Of a stretch of DNA of 64,000 nucleotides, positions 17,718 through 26,894 are shown in pieces (position 1 is the stretch's first letter; the number at the start of each line of letters is the position of its first letter). The translations under genes were made by a program, and so were the position numbers. The notes under the pieces are model-generated. The model ran no database searches and had not been told where the DNA came from. It saw only the letters and a list, made by a program, of their open reading frames with translations. The stretch comes from JBDSLU01 sp963844435 (GTDB taxonomy: Bacteria; Acidobacteriota; Vicinamibacteria; Vicinamibacterales; Vicinamibacteraceae). The stretch lies in the NCBI GenBank assembly GCA_963844435.1, contig CAWJOG010000023.1, forward strand, positions 62,001 to 126,000, written 5' to 3'.

Positions 17718-19715
17718 ATGCGTGCTTCGCGGCTCTTTCTGGTCTCCTTCCTCGTCCTCTTCCTGCAGGTTGCCTTGATTCGCTGGATGCCCGCCTATGT
17801 GCGGCTTCTGGCGTATTTCTCGAATTTCATCCTGCTCGCGGCGTTTCTGGGCATCGGCGTCGGCTGCCTGATGACCCGGACCCGATCCCTGTTCGCGTGG
17901 TTTGCCCCGCTCCAGGCCCTGGTAATAGGGGTGGTCGCCTATTTCCGGCTCGAAGTGGCGGTGCCGACGTCGACCAGCATCTATTTCTCGAGCGGCACCA
18001 CCGCGCCGGTGGTGGTCGTCGAGAGCACGATGCTGCTGCCGCTGGTGTTCCTGGTGGTGGCGGTGCTGTTCGCCACGCTGGCCCAGACCATGGGCAAGCT
18101 GCTCGAGGGGCTGCCGCCGCTCAAGGGCTACGGCGTGAACCTGGCCGGCAGCGTCGCCGGGGTTGTGACGTTCGGGTTGATGTCGTGGCTCGAGCTCCCG
18201 CCGACGGCCTGGTTCGCGGTCGCGTTTGCGGTCGCCGTGCTCCTCGTCGACGCGCCGATGGGCCTGGTCGGCCGGCTGGCGATGATCGTCCTGCTGGGCG
18301 GATCGCTGGTCGTCGTGCACGGGCTGTCGCGCAACACCACCTGGTCGCCGTACTACAAGATCACCACCATCCAGGAAGGGCAGGAGACCGTCGTCGAGGT
18401 CAACAACATCTTCCACCAGTCGATGGCCCCGGTGGCGCGCAAGGAGTACTTCTATCAGTGGCCGTACACGGCGTTCGGCGACGGCTTCGAGGACGTGCTG
18501 ATCCTCGGCGCTGGCTCCGGCACCGACGTCGCGGCGTCGCTCCTGCACGGCAGCAAGCGCATCGACGCGGTGGAGATCGATCCGGTCATCGTGCGGCTGG
18601 GGCGCGAGCTCCATCCCGACCGGCCGTATGACGACCCCCGCGTCAACGTCGTCACCGACGATGCGCGGCACTTCCTCCGCACCACGCCGAAGAAGTACGA
18701 CCTCGTGGTGTTCGCGCTGATCGACTCGCTGACCCTCCAATCGAGCTTCACGTCGGTGCGGCTCGAGAGCTACATGTTCACGGAGGAGTCGTTCCGCGCC
18801 GTGAAGGACCGCCTGAAACCGGGCGGCGTGCTGGTCATCTACAACTACTTCCGCGAGCGGTGGCTGGTCGATCGGCTGGCCAACACCGCGGCCACCGCGT
18901 TCGGCACCGAGCCGCGCGTCCACATCCACAAGGAGCACAGCTACCTGGGCGTGCTGATGGTCGGCCCCGGCCTGAGCCGGATCAGCCCGACGCTGGCGCC
19001 GCCCGAACGCGTGGAGGCCTACAACCACCCCGACGTCATCAGCCCGGGCGTGCCCCTGGCGCGCGATGCCGGCGTCGCGCCGGCGACCGACGACTGGCCG
19101 TTCCTCTACATGCGCGACCGGCACATCCCGTCGCACTACCTGTGGGCGCTGGCGCTGGTCCTGGTGGTGTCGATGGTGGCGGTCCGCGGCGTGCTCTGGG
19201 GCACGTCGGTCGCCTTCTCGTGGCACTTCTTCTTCCTCGGCGCCGGCTTCATGCTGCTCGAGACCAAGTCAATCATCCAGTTCGCCCTGTTGTGGGGCTC
19301 GACCTGGGTGGTGGCGTCGCTGGCCATCCTCTCGGTGCTGGTGATGGCGATGGCGGCGACGTGGATCGTCAGCCGGATCGAGGTGACCCGGCCGTGGCTC
19401 GTCGGCGGCGTCCTGCTGGCGCTCCTGGCCGCGAGCTACGCCCTCCCGGTCGGCCGGCTGGCCTTCGAGAGCCTCGGCCTCGAGTCGGCCGTCTACGCGG
19501 CCCTGATGTTCAGCCCGATCCTCTGCGCCGGTCTGCTGTTCGGCTCCAGCCTCAAGCGGACGCCGGACATCCCGGCCGCCTACGGCGCCAACCTGCTCGG
19601 CGCGATGGTCGGCGGCGTGGCCGAGTACCTGTCCCTGGTGACGGGCTTCCAGACGCTGCTGATCGTGGTCGCCGGCTGCTACCTGGCGGCCCTGGCCGCC
19701 CGCCCGCGCTCCTGA
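17718..19715 (+). CDS. Membrane-embedded spermidine synthase-like methyltransferase-fold protein
   Basis: The 665-residue protein has about six or seven N-terminal transmembrane helices (residues about 1-205), a soluble spermidine-synthase-like Rossmann domain (about 210-440) and further C-terminal helices (about 470-660). The nucleotide-binding loop reads LILGAGSGTDV with the acidic VEIDP after strand 2, and DDARHFLR follows. Fused integral-membrane spermidine synthase-like proteins are frequent in bacteria and their product is usually unproven. Here other polyamine genes lie close on both sides. An intrinsic terminator follows. Confidence 0.8.
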   Translation: MRASRLFLVSFLVLFLQVALIRWMPAYVRLLAYFSNFILLAAFLGIGVGCLMTRTRSLFAWFAPLQALVIGVVAYFRLEVAVPTSTSIYFSSGTTAPVVVVESTMLLPLVFLVVAVLFATLAQTMGKLLEGLPPLKGYGVNLAGSVAGVVTFGLMSWLELPPTAWFAVAFAVAVLLVDAPMGLVGRLAMIVLLGGSLVVVHGLSRNTTWSPYYKITTIQEGQETVVEVNNIFHQSMAPVARKEYFYQWPYTAFGDGFEDVLILGAGSGTDVAASLLHGSKRIDAVEIDPVIVRLGRELHPDRPYDDPRVNVVTDDARHFLRTTPKKYDLVVFALIDSLTLQSSFTSVRLESYMFTEESFRAVKDRLKPGGVLVIYNYFRERWLVDRLANTAATAFGTEPRVHIHKEHSYLGVLMVGPGLSRISPTLAPPERVEAYNHPDVISPGVPLARDAGVAPATDDWPFLYMRDRHIPSHYLWALALVLVVSMVAVRGVLWGTSVAFSWHFFFLGAGFMLLETKSIIQFALLWGSTWVVASLAILSVLVMAMAATWIVSRIEVTRPWLVGGVLLALLAASYALPVGRLAFESLGLESAVYAALMFSPILCAGLLFGSSLKRTPDIPAAYGANLLGAMVGGVAEYLSLVTGFQTLLIVVAGCYLAALAARPRS

Positions 19716-19761
19716 TGTATCCTTGCGCCGCCAGCACCACAACGACCGCTCGCTCTCCGTC

Positions 19762-19785
19762 CCTCGCCGGGGCGGCGGGGTTTTT
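19762..19785 (+). terminator. Intrinsic terminator
   Basis: CCTCGCC pairs with GGCGGGG (one G-U) around the loop GGGGC, followed by TTTTT. It lies about 50 bases after the spermidine-synthase-like gene and is the clearest Rho-independent terminator in the window. Confidence 0.6.
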
Positions 19786-19870
19786 CCCGCCTGTCCCCCA
19801 GCGAGCCGAAGGGCCGGCGCACCACGCCACGCGACGCATCGCCGGGACACGGAGCGACCGACAAGCAGCC

Positions 19871-21493
19871 ATGACCAATCAACCTGTCAAGACCGACGCA
19901 ATCGCGGCCAACGCCCAACGCCTGCTCTGGGCCGGCTTCCTCGCCATTCTGGCTTCTGGCATCGGGTTCGGCATCCGTGGCGGCATCCTGGCGACATGGG
20001 CGGCTGACTTCGGGTTCACCGGCGCGCAGCTCGGCGCCATCGGCGGCGCCGGTTTCACCGGCTTCTGCTTCGGCATCATCATCGGCGGCGTGGTCGTCGA
20101 CCGCATCGGCTACGGCAAGCTGGTGGCGGCCGCGTTCCTGTTCCACGTGCTGTCCGCCTTCGTCACGTTCGGCGCGACGAAGGGACAGGCGCAGGACACG
20201 GCCTACCTTTTCCTGTACCTGGGGACCTTCATCTTCGCGCTCGCCAACGGCACCCTCGAGGCCGTGGCGAACCCACTCGTTTCGACGCTGTTCCCCAAAA
20301 ACCGCACCCACTACCTGAACATTCTGCACGCCAGCTGGCCGGCGGGCCTGGTCCTCGGCGGCCTGGTCGGCTGGATCCTCGGCGACGGCATGCAGGTCTC
20401 GTGGAAGCTGCAGCTCGGGCTCTTCCTGGTGCCGACGATCCTCTACGGTGTCGCGTTCCTGGGCCAGAGCTTCCCGAAGTCGGAGGCCTCGGCGAAGGGG
20501 CTCAGCGTCTGGACGATGATGCAGGAAGTCGGCGTCCTCGGCGCGCTGGTCGCCTGCGTGCTGATCGGCCTGTTCTTCAAGGATCAGCTCGGGTCGATCC
20601 TGTCGTTCTTCACCGGCAATGCGTTCTTCACGTCGGGCACGTGGAGCCTGCTCTCGTGGGCGGTGGCCGGCCTCCTGCTGCTCGTCGTCGGCGTGAAGAC
20701 GAACTTCTCGGTCGGCTCGCTGCTCCTCTTCGTGCTCTTCGTGACGCACGCGCTCGTCGGCGCCGTCGAGCTCGGCACGGACGGCTGGATCCAGAACATC
20801 ACCGGCAACATCCTGACGCCGGCGCAGGGCAAGATCCTCTTCGTGTTCACGTCGCTGCTGATGTTCACGCTGCGATTCACCTTCCACTTCATCGAGAACA
20901 AGCTGAAGGTCACGCCGGTCGGCCTGCTGCTCGCCTGCGCGGTGCTCGGCTCGGTCGGGCTGCTGGCCGTCAGCCGCATCGAGACGTTCGCGGGCGCGAT
21001 GTTCGCCCTCACGGTGTACGCCCTCGGCAAGACGTTCTTCTGGCCGACGATGCTCGCCGTGGTCGGCGATCGGTTCCCGCGGACCGGTGCGGTCGCGATG
21101 TCGATCATGGGCGGCATCGGCATGATGTCGGCCGGCCTGATCGGTGGTCCAGGCCTGGGCTACGCCAAGGATCGCTTCACCGCCGAGCACCTCCAGACCA
21201 CGGCCCCGGCGGTCTACGAGCAGTACAAGGCGCCGGCGCCGAGCAAGTTTCTGTTCCTCGACGAAGTCACCGGTCTCGACGGCACCAAGCTGTCGGCGGC
21301 GCAGACGGCGGCCGCGAAGACGCCGGAGCAGAAGCTGGTCGCGGATGCCAGCATCCTCGGCGACCGCCAGACACTGGTGGCGGATGCCTTCATCCCGGCC
21401 GTCATGGCCGTCGTCTATCTGCTGCTTCTGCTGTATTTCAAGACGATCGGCGGCTACAAGCCGTTGACCATCGACGCCGCGGGCGAGCGGTAG
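19871..21493 (+). CDS. MFS transporter, sugar-permease-like
   Basis: The 540-residue twelve-helix permease resembles FucP/NNP-like sugar or nucleoside symporters: GFGIRGGILATWAADFGF in helix 1, and VVVDRIGYGKL in the loop after helix 2. A long soluble insertion before the last helix (about residues 440-505) is rich in Ala, Lys and Thr. The ATG at 19871 gives the family-like N-terminus. It follows a terminator, so it has its own promoter. The neighbouring agu genes hint at, but do not prove, a polyamine-related cargo. Confidence 0.85.
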   Translation: MTNQPVKTDAIAANAQRLLWAGFLAILASGIGFGIRGGILATWAADFGFTGAQLGAIGGAGFTGFCFGIIIGGVVVDRIGYGKLVAAAFLFHVLSAFVTFGATKGQAQDTAYLFLYLGTFIFALANGTLEAVANPLVSTLFPKNRTHYLNILHASWPAGLVLGGLVGWILGDGMQVSWKLQLGLFLVPTILYGVAFLGQSFPKSEASAKGLSVWTMMQEVGVLGALVACVLIGLFFKDQLGSILSFFTGNAFFTSGTWSLLSWAVAGLLLLVVGVKTNFSVGSLLLFVLFVTHALVGAVELGTDGWIQNITGNILTPAQGKILFVFTSLLMFTLRFTFHFIENKLKVTPVGLLLACAVLGSVGLLAVSRIETFAGAMFALTVYALGKTFFWPTMLAVVGDRFPRTGAVAMSIMGGIGMMSAGLIGGPGLGYAKDRFTAEHLQTTAPAVYEQYKAPAPSKFLFLDEVTGLDGTKLSAAQTAAAKTPEQKLVADASILGDRQTLVADAFIPAVMAVVYLLLLLYFKTIGGYKPLTIDAAGER

Positions 21494-21554
21494 GCCCGCA
21501 CGCGCGGGCGATAGGAACGGCGCGGCCGCAGGCGGGAGCGCTGGCGGCCGCGCC
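21494..21554. repeat. Two hairpins after the MFS gene
   Basis: GCCCGC/GCGGGC (21494-21509, 4-nt loop) is followed by the perfect 11-bp stem GGCGCGGCCGC/GCGGCCGCGCC (21519-21554, 14-nt loop). The loops do not contain CTCA, so I do not assign them to the recurrent element. They may end MFS transcription. Confidence 0.6.
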
Positions 21555-21593
21555 TCGCGCCGTGCTGCCTTCGAGCGCGCACCACGTTCACGC

Positions 21594-21599
21594 TACACT
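21594..21599 (+). promoter_or_regulatory. -10-like TACACT, leaderless-type
   Basis: TACACT ends 6 nt before the GTG at 21606. TTCGAG 18 bases upstream is a weak -35. Confidence 0.5.
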
Positions 21600-21605
21600 G
21601 CGGGT

Positions 21606-22523
21606 GTGAAGAAGACCGCCCGCACTCGCACGCAGGCACCCGGCCAGACCGTCGCAGGTCTCGTCCAGATGACCTGCGACGTCAAGCCGGAGCGCAACCT
21701 CAAGAAAGCGATCGCACGCATCGGGGAGGCCGCCAAGGGCGGCGCCACGATCGTGTGCCTGCAGGAGCTCTTCCGCTCGCAGTACTTCTGCCAGAAGGAA
21801 GACACGGCGCTGTTCGCGCTCGCCGAGCCGATCCCCGGCCCGTCGACGCAGGCGATCGCCGCCGCCGCGCGCAAGCACAAAGTCGCCGTGGTGGCCTCGC
21901 TCTTCGAGCGGCGCGCCGCCGGGCTGTACCACAACACCGCCGTCGTCTTCGATCGCGACGGCGCGATCGTCGGGACGTATCGCAAGATGCACATCCCGGA
22001 CGACCCGCTCTACTACGAGAAGTTCTACTTCACGCCCGGCGACCTCGGCTTCAAGGTGCACGACACCAGCGCCGGCCGGATGGGCGTGCTGGTGTGCTGG
22101 GATCAGTGGTTCCCGGAAGGCGCGCGCCTGACCGCGCTGCAGGGCGCCGAGATCCTCTTCTATCCGACCGCGATCGGCTGGCTGCCGTCCGAGAGCCGCG
22201 AGATGAACCTGGCGCAGCACTCGGCGTGGGAGACGATCCAGCGCGCCCACGCCATCGCCAACGGCGTGTTCGTCGCCGCCGTGAACCGCGTCGGCCGCGA
22301 AGGCGAGCTGACGTTCTGGGGCCAGTCGTTCGTCGCCGATCCGTTCGGACGGATCCTCGCCAAGGCCTCGTCCGATCAGGAGGAGATCCTGCTCGTCCCG
22401 ATCGATCGCGCCAAGATCGAGGAGACGCGGCAGAACTGGCCGTTCCTTCGCGATCGGCGCGTCGACGCCTACGGCGGGCTCGGCTCGCGCCTCCTCGATC
22501 TCCCGGCGATCGCGCCGCGATGA
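21606..22523 (+). CDS. aguB: N-carbamoylputrescine amidase
   Basis: Hydrolyses N-carbamoylputrescine to putrescine, CO2 and ammonia. The 305-residue nitrilase-superfamily protein shows the Glu-Lys-Cys triad as E54 (LQELF), K127 (YRKMHIP) and C164 (VCWDQWFPE), with the AguB-typical PDDPLYYEKFYFTPGD between. The GTG start follows a TACACT hexamer by 6 nt. The stop overlaps the ATG of aguA (ATGA), so the two enzymes of the agmatine-to-putrescine route are co-translated. Confidence 0.93.
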   Translation: MKKTARTRTQAPGQTVAGLVQMTCDVKPERNLKKAIARIGEAAKGGATIVCLQELFRSQYFCQKEDTALFALAEPIPGPSTQAIAAAARKHKVAVVASLFERRAAGLYHNTAVVFDRDGAIVGTYRKMHIPDDPLYYEKFYFTPGDLGFKVHDTSAGRMGVLVCWDQWFPEGARLTALQGAEILFYPTAIGWLPSESREMNLAQHSAWETIQRAHAIANGVFVAAVNRVGREGELTFWGQSFVADPFGRILAKASSDQEEILLVPIDRAKIEETRQNWPFLRDRRVDAYGGLGSRLLDLPAIAPR

Positions 22524-23593
22524 CCCGCTCGACGCCCGCCGCGCTCGGCTACGCGATGCCGGCGGAGTGGCATCCGCATGCGGCCACCTGGCTGTCGTGG
22601 CCCAAGGATCCGCTGACGTGGCCGGATCGCGTGCCGCAGGTCGAGATGATCTTCCTGCGCATGATCGAGGTGCTGGCCGAGCACGAGACGGTCCATGTCC
22701 TGGTCAACGACGAGGCGACGCGCGATCAGGTGCGGGCGCGGATGCCGTGGCCGCAGGCCCGCGCCGTGCAGCTCCACGTGATCCCGACCGTCGACTCGTG
22801 GATCCGCGACTACGGCCCCAACTTCCTGCTCGCCCGGCCCGAGCGGCGGCAGCCCGGCGAGCCGCTGGCCCACAACGCCCTGGCCTACAACGCGTGGGGC
22901 TTCAACGCGTGGGGCGGCAAGTACGAGACGCTGACGCGCGACGCGTCCGTGCCGCGCGCCATCGCGCCGCTGCTGCGGGTGCCGGTGTTCGAGCCCGGGC
23001 TGGTGCTCGAGGGCGGATCGATCGACGTCAACGGCGCCGGCGTCGTGATGACGACGGAGCAGTGCCTGCTGCACCCGAACCGCAATCCGGGCAAGTCGAG
23101 GGCCGACCTGGAACGGGCGCTGCGCGATTTCCTCGGCGTCAGCGACGTGCTGTGGCTGGGCGAGGGCGTCGCCGGCGACGACACCGACGGCCACATCGAC
23201 GACATCGCCCGCTTCGTCTCGCCGCGGACCATCGTCTGCGCGGTCGAGGAAGATCCGGCCGATCCCAATTACGCCCCGCTGCAGGACAACCTGCGCCGGC
23301 TCGAACTGGCCCGCGATCCGGCCGGCCGGCCCTATCAGGTCGTGAAGCTGCCGATGCCCGGCCGCATCCTGGCCGACGGCGAGCCGCTGCCGGCGAGCTA
23401 CGCCAACTTCTACATCGCCAACGACGTCGTGCTGCTCCCGGTCTACGGGCACGCGAACGATGCCCAGGCGATCGACACGTTGTCGAGGCTCTTCCCCGAT
23501 CGCCGCGTCGTCCCCGTCGCGTGCGAGCACCTCGTGTGGGGCATGGGCGCGATCCACTGCGTGACGCAGCAGCAGCCCAAGGTCCTGGCCTAG
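22520..23593 (+). CDS. aguA: Agmatine deiminase
   Basis: Converts agmatine to N-carbamoylputrescine, the substrate of AguB. The 357-residue protein carries family landmarks: WPKDPLTWPDR near the N-terminus, DSWIRDYGP, EGGSIDVNG, the catalytic His region DDTDGHIDDIARF, and the nucleophile C347 in GAIHCVTQQQP at the C-terminus. The start is the ATG overlapping the aguB stop. No arginine decarboxylase gene is in the window, so the agmatine source lies elsewhere. Confidence 0.95.
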   Translation: MTRSTPAALGYAMPAEWHPHAATWLSWPKDPLTWPDRVPQVEMIFLRMIEVLAEHETVHVLVNDEATRDQVRARMPWPQARAVQLHVIPTVDSWIRDYGPNFLLARPERRQPGEPLAHNALAYNAWGFNAWGGKYETLTRDASVPRAIAPLLRVPVFEPGLVLEGGSIDVNGAGVVMTTEQCLLHPNRNPGKSRADLERALRDFLGVSDVLWLGEGVAGDDTDGHIDDIARFVSPRTIVCAVEEDPADPNYAPLQDNLRRLELARDPAGRPYQVVKLPMPGRILADGEPLPASYANFYIANDVVLLPVYGHANDAQAIDTLSRLFPDRRVVPVACEHLVWGMGAIHCVTQQQPKVLA

Positions 23594-23664
23594 CGGCGAG
23601 TCACAGGGCTGATTCGGCCCTTAGCCCGGCCTTTGTTGTCGTCGTGTCCGATCCAGCGCTGGCA

Positions 23665-23670
23665 TACAAT
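23665..23670 (+). promoter_or_regulatory. -10-like TACAAT, leaderless-type
   Basis: TACAAT ends 6 nt before the ATG at 23677. No Shine-Dalgarno sequence fits. Confidence 0.5.
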
Positions 23671-23676
23671 CCGCGC

Positions 23677-25386
23677 ATGCAGATCATTCGCACGCCGAAG
23701 GTCTATGACGTGTGCATCGTCGGCTCGGGAGCCGGCGGCGGCACGACGGCGAAGGTGCTGACGGAAGCCGGGGCCGACGTCGTGATGCTCGAGGGCGGCC
23801 CGATGTGGGACTCGGCCAAGGACGGCAAGATGTTCGCCTGGAACTACGATTCCATGAATCGTGGCTACGGCGGCGACAAGAAGCCATTCGGCGAGTTCGA
23901 CGGCTGCATCGGGGCCTGGGACATCGAGGGCGAGCCGTACACGGTCGGCACCGGTGCGTGGCGTTGGTATCGCGGCCGCATGCTCGGCGGACGCACCAAC
24001 CACTGGGGCCGCATCTCGCTGCGCTTCGGCCCGGACGACTTCCGCGGCAAATCGATCGACGGGTTCGGCGACGACTGGCCGATCACGTACGACGACATGA
24101 AGCCGTACTACGACAAGCTCGATCAGTTCGTCGGCATCTTCGGCACCAACCACGCCGCCCAGACGGGCCTGCACAACGAGCCGGACGGCTTCTTCCTGCC
24201 GCCGCCCAAGCCGCGCCACTACGAGCTGGTGATCAAGCAGGCGTGCGACAAGCTGAAGATTCCGGTCGTGCCGTCGCGCATGTCGATCATCACCAAGCCG
24301 CACAACGGCCGCGCCGCCTGTCACTACTGCGGCCAGTGCGGACGCGGCTGCGCCACCCACTCGAACTTCTCGAGCACCTCGGTGATGCTGCCGCCGGCGC
24401 TCAAGACCGGCAAGCTGACGATCATCGCCAACGCGATGGCACGCGAGGTGATGACCGACGCCGAGGGCCTGGCCACCGGCGTCTCCTACATCGACACGCA
24501 GAAGAACGCCGAGTACCAGGTCCGCGCCAAGACCGTGGTGCTGGCGGCGAGCTGCTGCGAGTCGGCGCGGCTGCTGCTCAACTCCAAGTCGACCCGCCAT
24601 CCGGGCGGCCTCGCCAACTCGAGCGGCGTCGTCGGCAAGTACCTGACGGACTCGACCGGCCTCAACGTCAGCGGCTTCGTGCCCAAGCTGATGGACGTGC
24701 CGCGCTACAACGCGGACGGCATCGGCGGCATGCACCTCTACGTGCCGTGGTGGGGCGACAACAAGAAGCTCGGCTTCGCGCGCGGCTACCACATCGAGCT
24801 CGGTGGCGGGTTCGGCATGCCGAGCTACGGCTACGGCGGCGGCATCCAGCACTATCCGCAGAGCCGCGGCGGCGGCTACGGCAAGGAGCTGAAGGACGAA
24901 TACCGGCGCTACTACGGCGCCTTCGTCGGCTTCTCCGGCCGCGGCGAGCAGGTGTCGCGCGAAGAGTGCCGCTGCGACATCGACCCGAACGTCGTCGATC
25001 GCTACGGCATCCCGGTGCTGCGCTTCCACCACACGTGGAGCGATCAGGAGCGCCTGCAGGCGAAGCACATGCAGGAGACCTTCCGCACCATCATCACCGA
25101 GATGGGCGGCACGCCGACGACGCCGATGCCGACGCAGGAACAGGACTACGGCCTGGCGGTCGGCGGTCTCATCATCCACGAGGCCGGCGCGACCCGCATG
25201 GGCAACGATGCGAAGACCTCGGTGCTCAACAAGAACTGCCAGGCGCACGACGCGAAGAACGTGTTCATCTGCGACGGCGGCCCGTTCGTCTCGCAGGCCA
25301 ACAAGAACCTGACGTGGACGATCATGGCGCTGGCGTGGCGGACCTCTGAGCACATCGCCGAGGAACGGAAGAAGGGGAACATCTGA
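23677..25386 (+). CDS. GMC family oxidoreductase, catalytic subunit
   Basis: The 569-residue FAD enzyme oxidises an alcohol or sugar. It has the FAD-binding GSGAGGGTTAK (about residue 13) with the acidic VMLEGG after it, the GMC signature region GRMLGGRTNHWGR, and a Cys-rich CHYCGQCGRGC motif (about residue 210) typical of the gluconate/sorbose-dehydrogenase-like branch. The C-terminal part has HEAGATRMG and NKNLTWTIMAL. It has no signal peptide, which fits co-export with its Tat-tagged small partner downstream, as in gluconate 2-dehydrogenase. The next ATG overlaps its stop. Confidence 0.9.
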   Translation: MQIIRTPKVYDVCIVGSGAGGGTTAKVLTEAGADVVMLEGGPMWDSAKDGKMFAWNYDSMNRGYGGDKKPFGEFDGCIGAWDIEGEPYTVGTGAWRWYRGRMLGGRTNHWGRISLRFGPDDFRGKSIDGFGDDWPITYDDMKPYYDKLDQFVGIFGTNHAAQTGLHNEPDGFFLPPPKPRHYELVIKQACDKLKIPVVPSRMSIITKPHNGRAACHYCGQCGRGCATHSNFSSTSVMLPPALKTGKLTIIANAMAREVMTDAEGLATGVSYIDTQKNAEYQVRAKTVVLAASCCESARLLLNSKSTRHPGGLANSSGVVGKYLTDSTGLNVSGFVPKLMDVPRYNADGIGGMHLYVPWWGDNKKLGFARGYHIELGGGFGMPSYGYGGGIQHYPQSRGGGYGKELKDEYRRYYGAFVGFSGRGEQVSREECRCDIDPNVVDRYGIPVLRFHHTWSDQERLQAKHMQETFRTIITEMGGTPTTPMPTQEQDYGLAVGGLIIHEAGATRMGNDAKTSVLNKNCQAHDAKNVFICDGGPFVSQANKNLTWTIMALAWRTSEHIAEERKKGNI

Positions 25387-25990
25387 TGCGCGATCTCAAG
25401 AGACGCCGCGTCCTCCAGATCCTCGGCGCCACGCCGGCCGTGGCCGCGCTCGCCTTCACCGAGAGCGAGGCCGAGGCCGTCGGCCAGCAGGCGCAGACCG
25501 CCCGCAGCCGCGCCGCTGCCACCGGCCAGGCCTACAAGCCGAAGTTCTTCACCGCGGCCGAATTCGCCACCGTCGTCGCCCTCGCCGACATGATCATCCC
25601 GAAGGACGAGCGGTCGGGGAGCGCGTCCGAGGCGGGCGCGCCCGAGTTCGTCGATCACTTCGTCGCCATGCAGGAAGCGCGGCAGGTGGCGATGCGCGGC
25701 GGGCTGGTGTGGCTCGACACCGAATGCCGGCGGCGCTTCGACAAGGCGTTCCTGGGCTGCGCCGACGCGGAGCGCCGGCAGGTGCTCGACGACATCGCCT
25801 ATCCGGCCAAGGCCGACCCGCGCTTCAGCCACGGCGTCCGCTTCTTCACCGCCATGCGCGACCTGGTCGCCGGCGGATTCTGGTCGAGCAAGGTCGGCGT
25901 CAAGGACCTCGGCTACCAGGGCAACGTCCCCGCGCAGTGGGACGGCGCACCCCAGGCGGTCTCGATAAGCTCGGCGTCAAGTACGAGTAG
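25386..25990 (+). CDS. Gluconate 2-dehydrogenase subunit 3-like protein (3' frame break)
   Basis: Small partner of the GMC dehydrogenase, about 200 residues, with an RR-type Tat-like signal (KRRRVLQILGATPAVAAL) and the family core MIIPKDERSGSASEAG...FVDH and LGYQGNVPAQWDGAP. The reading frame as given runs on to 26171. In the neighbouring frame the expected family ending LDKLGVKYE and a stop appear at 25990, so one base is missing near 25962. After the gene a second diverged copy of this 3' end occurs (26105-26171). Confidence 0.8.
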
Positions 25991-26020
25991 GGTGCCGGCC
26001 CCGCAGCCGCCCGCGGCGCC

Positions 26021-26097
26021 CGACGGCCCGCCTAGGGCCGTCGGCACAGCGACGCGGATCGCGAGGCTGCCCGCGACGCCGCTGAGAGCGGCGTCGC
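26021..26097 (-). repeat. Two-hairpin recurrent element
   Basis: Hairpin 2 has arms CGACGGCCC and GGGCCGTCG with loop GCCTA (26021-26043). Hairpin 1 has arms GCGACGCCGC and GCGGCGTCGC with loop TGAGA (26073-26097). Both stems are perfect. The copy lies between a gene end and a diverged repeat of that same gene end. Confidence 0.8.
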
Positions 26098-26104
26098 CAA
26101 CCAA

Positions 26105-26171
26105 GCAGTGGGACGGCGCACCCGCAGGCGGGTCCTGGACAAGCTCGGCCGTCGAAGTGACCGAAGCGTAG
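26105..26171 (+). pseudogene. Diverged second copy of the subunit-3 gene 3' end
   Basis: The 19 bases at 26105-26123 are identical to 25934-25952 (the QWDGAP codons). The similarity continues with small indels through the LDKLG codons to a TAG. It cannot encode a protein on its own. It points to a local duplication around the hairpin element. Confidence 0.65.
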
Positions 26172-26188
26172 CGCGCCGTGCCGGCGCG

Positions 26189-26894
26189 CTACCCGCGCGC
26201 CACGCCGGACAGCAGCCAGTTGCCCGGTCCGTCGAGCAGCGCGTCGAAGTCGGTGACGACGAGCGCCGGCGGCGGATCGGTCGCGGCGAACGTCTCTGCC
26301 GGGTAGCTGGTCGTCACGGCCACCGTGGTCATCCCGGCGCGGACGGCCGCGACCACGCCCATCGGCGCGTCCTCGAACGCGACGCAATCCGCCGCGTCGA
26401 CCCCCAGCTTGCGCGCCGCTTCCAGGAACACGTCCGGCTCCGGCTTGCCGTGCGCGACTTCGTCGCTGCGGGCGATCACCGTAAGCCGCGACGCCAGCTC
26501 CAGCTCGCGCAGCGTGTGCTCGACGTTCTCCCGCGGCGCCGACGTGGCCAGCGCGATCGGCACGTGCCGTCGCGTCGAGCCCGTCGACGAGGCGCATCAG
26601 CCCGGCGAGCGGCTTCAGCCGGCCGGCCGAGAGGCGGCGGTAGGCCGACTCCTTTTCGTGCGACAGATCGGCGACTTCGGCCTCCGTCAACGTCCGCTCG
26701 AACAGGCGCGGAAAGATGTCGGCGTTGCGGCGCCCGTCCATCCACTTGCGCATCTCGAGCGTGAGCGGCGGCAGCCCGTGCGCCGCGGTGAAGGCCTCGA
26801 AGGCCTCGATGTGGAACGGCATGTTGTCGAGCAGCGTGCCGTCGATGTCGAAGACGACGCCCGCCACACGGCGGGCGGAAAAGGGGCCGGTCAT
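26189..26894 (-). CDS. HAD family sugar-phosphatase/beta-phosphoglucomutase-like (frame break)
   Basis: About 235 residues in two frames. The N-terminal frame has the nucleophile motif FDIDGTLLDN and the helical cap region. The C-terminal frame has the second motif IALATSAPREN, the Lys in HGKPEPDVFL and the Mg-binding VAFEDAPMGV. The frames join near 26575 at a one-base surplus. The pattern fits subfamily IA phosphatases/mutases such as YniC or PgmB. The ATG overlaps the stop of the SDR gene (ATGA). The substrate is probably a sugar phosphate, by family. Confidence 0.82.
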
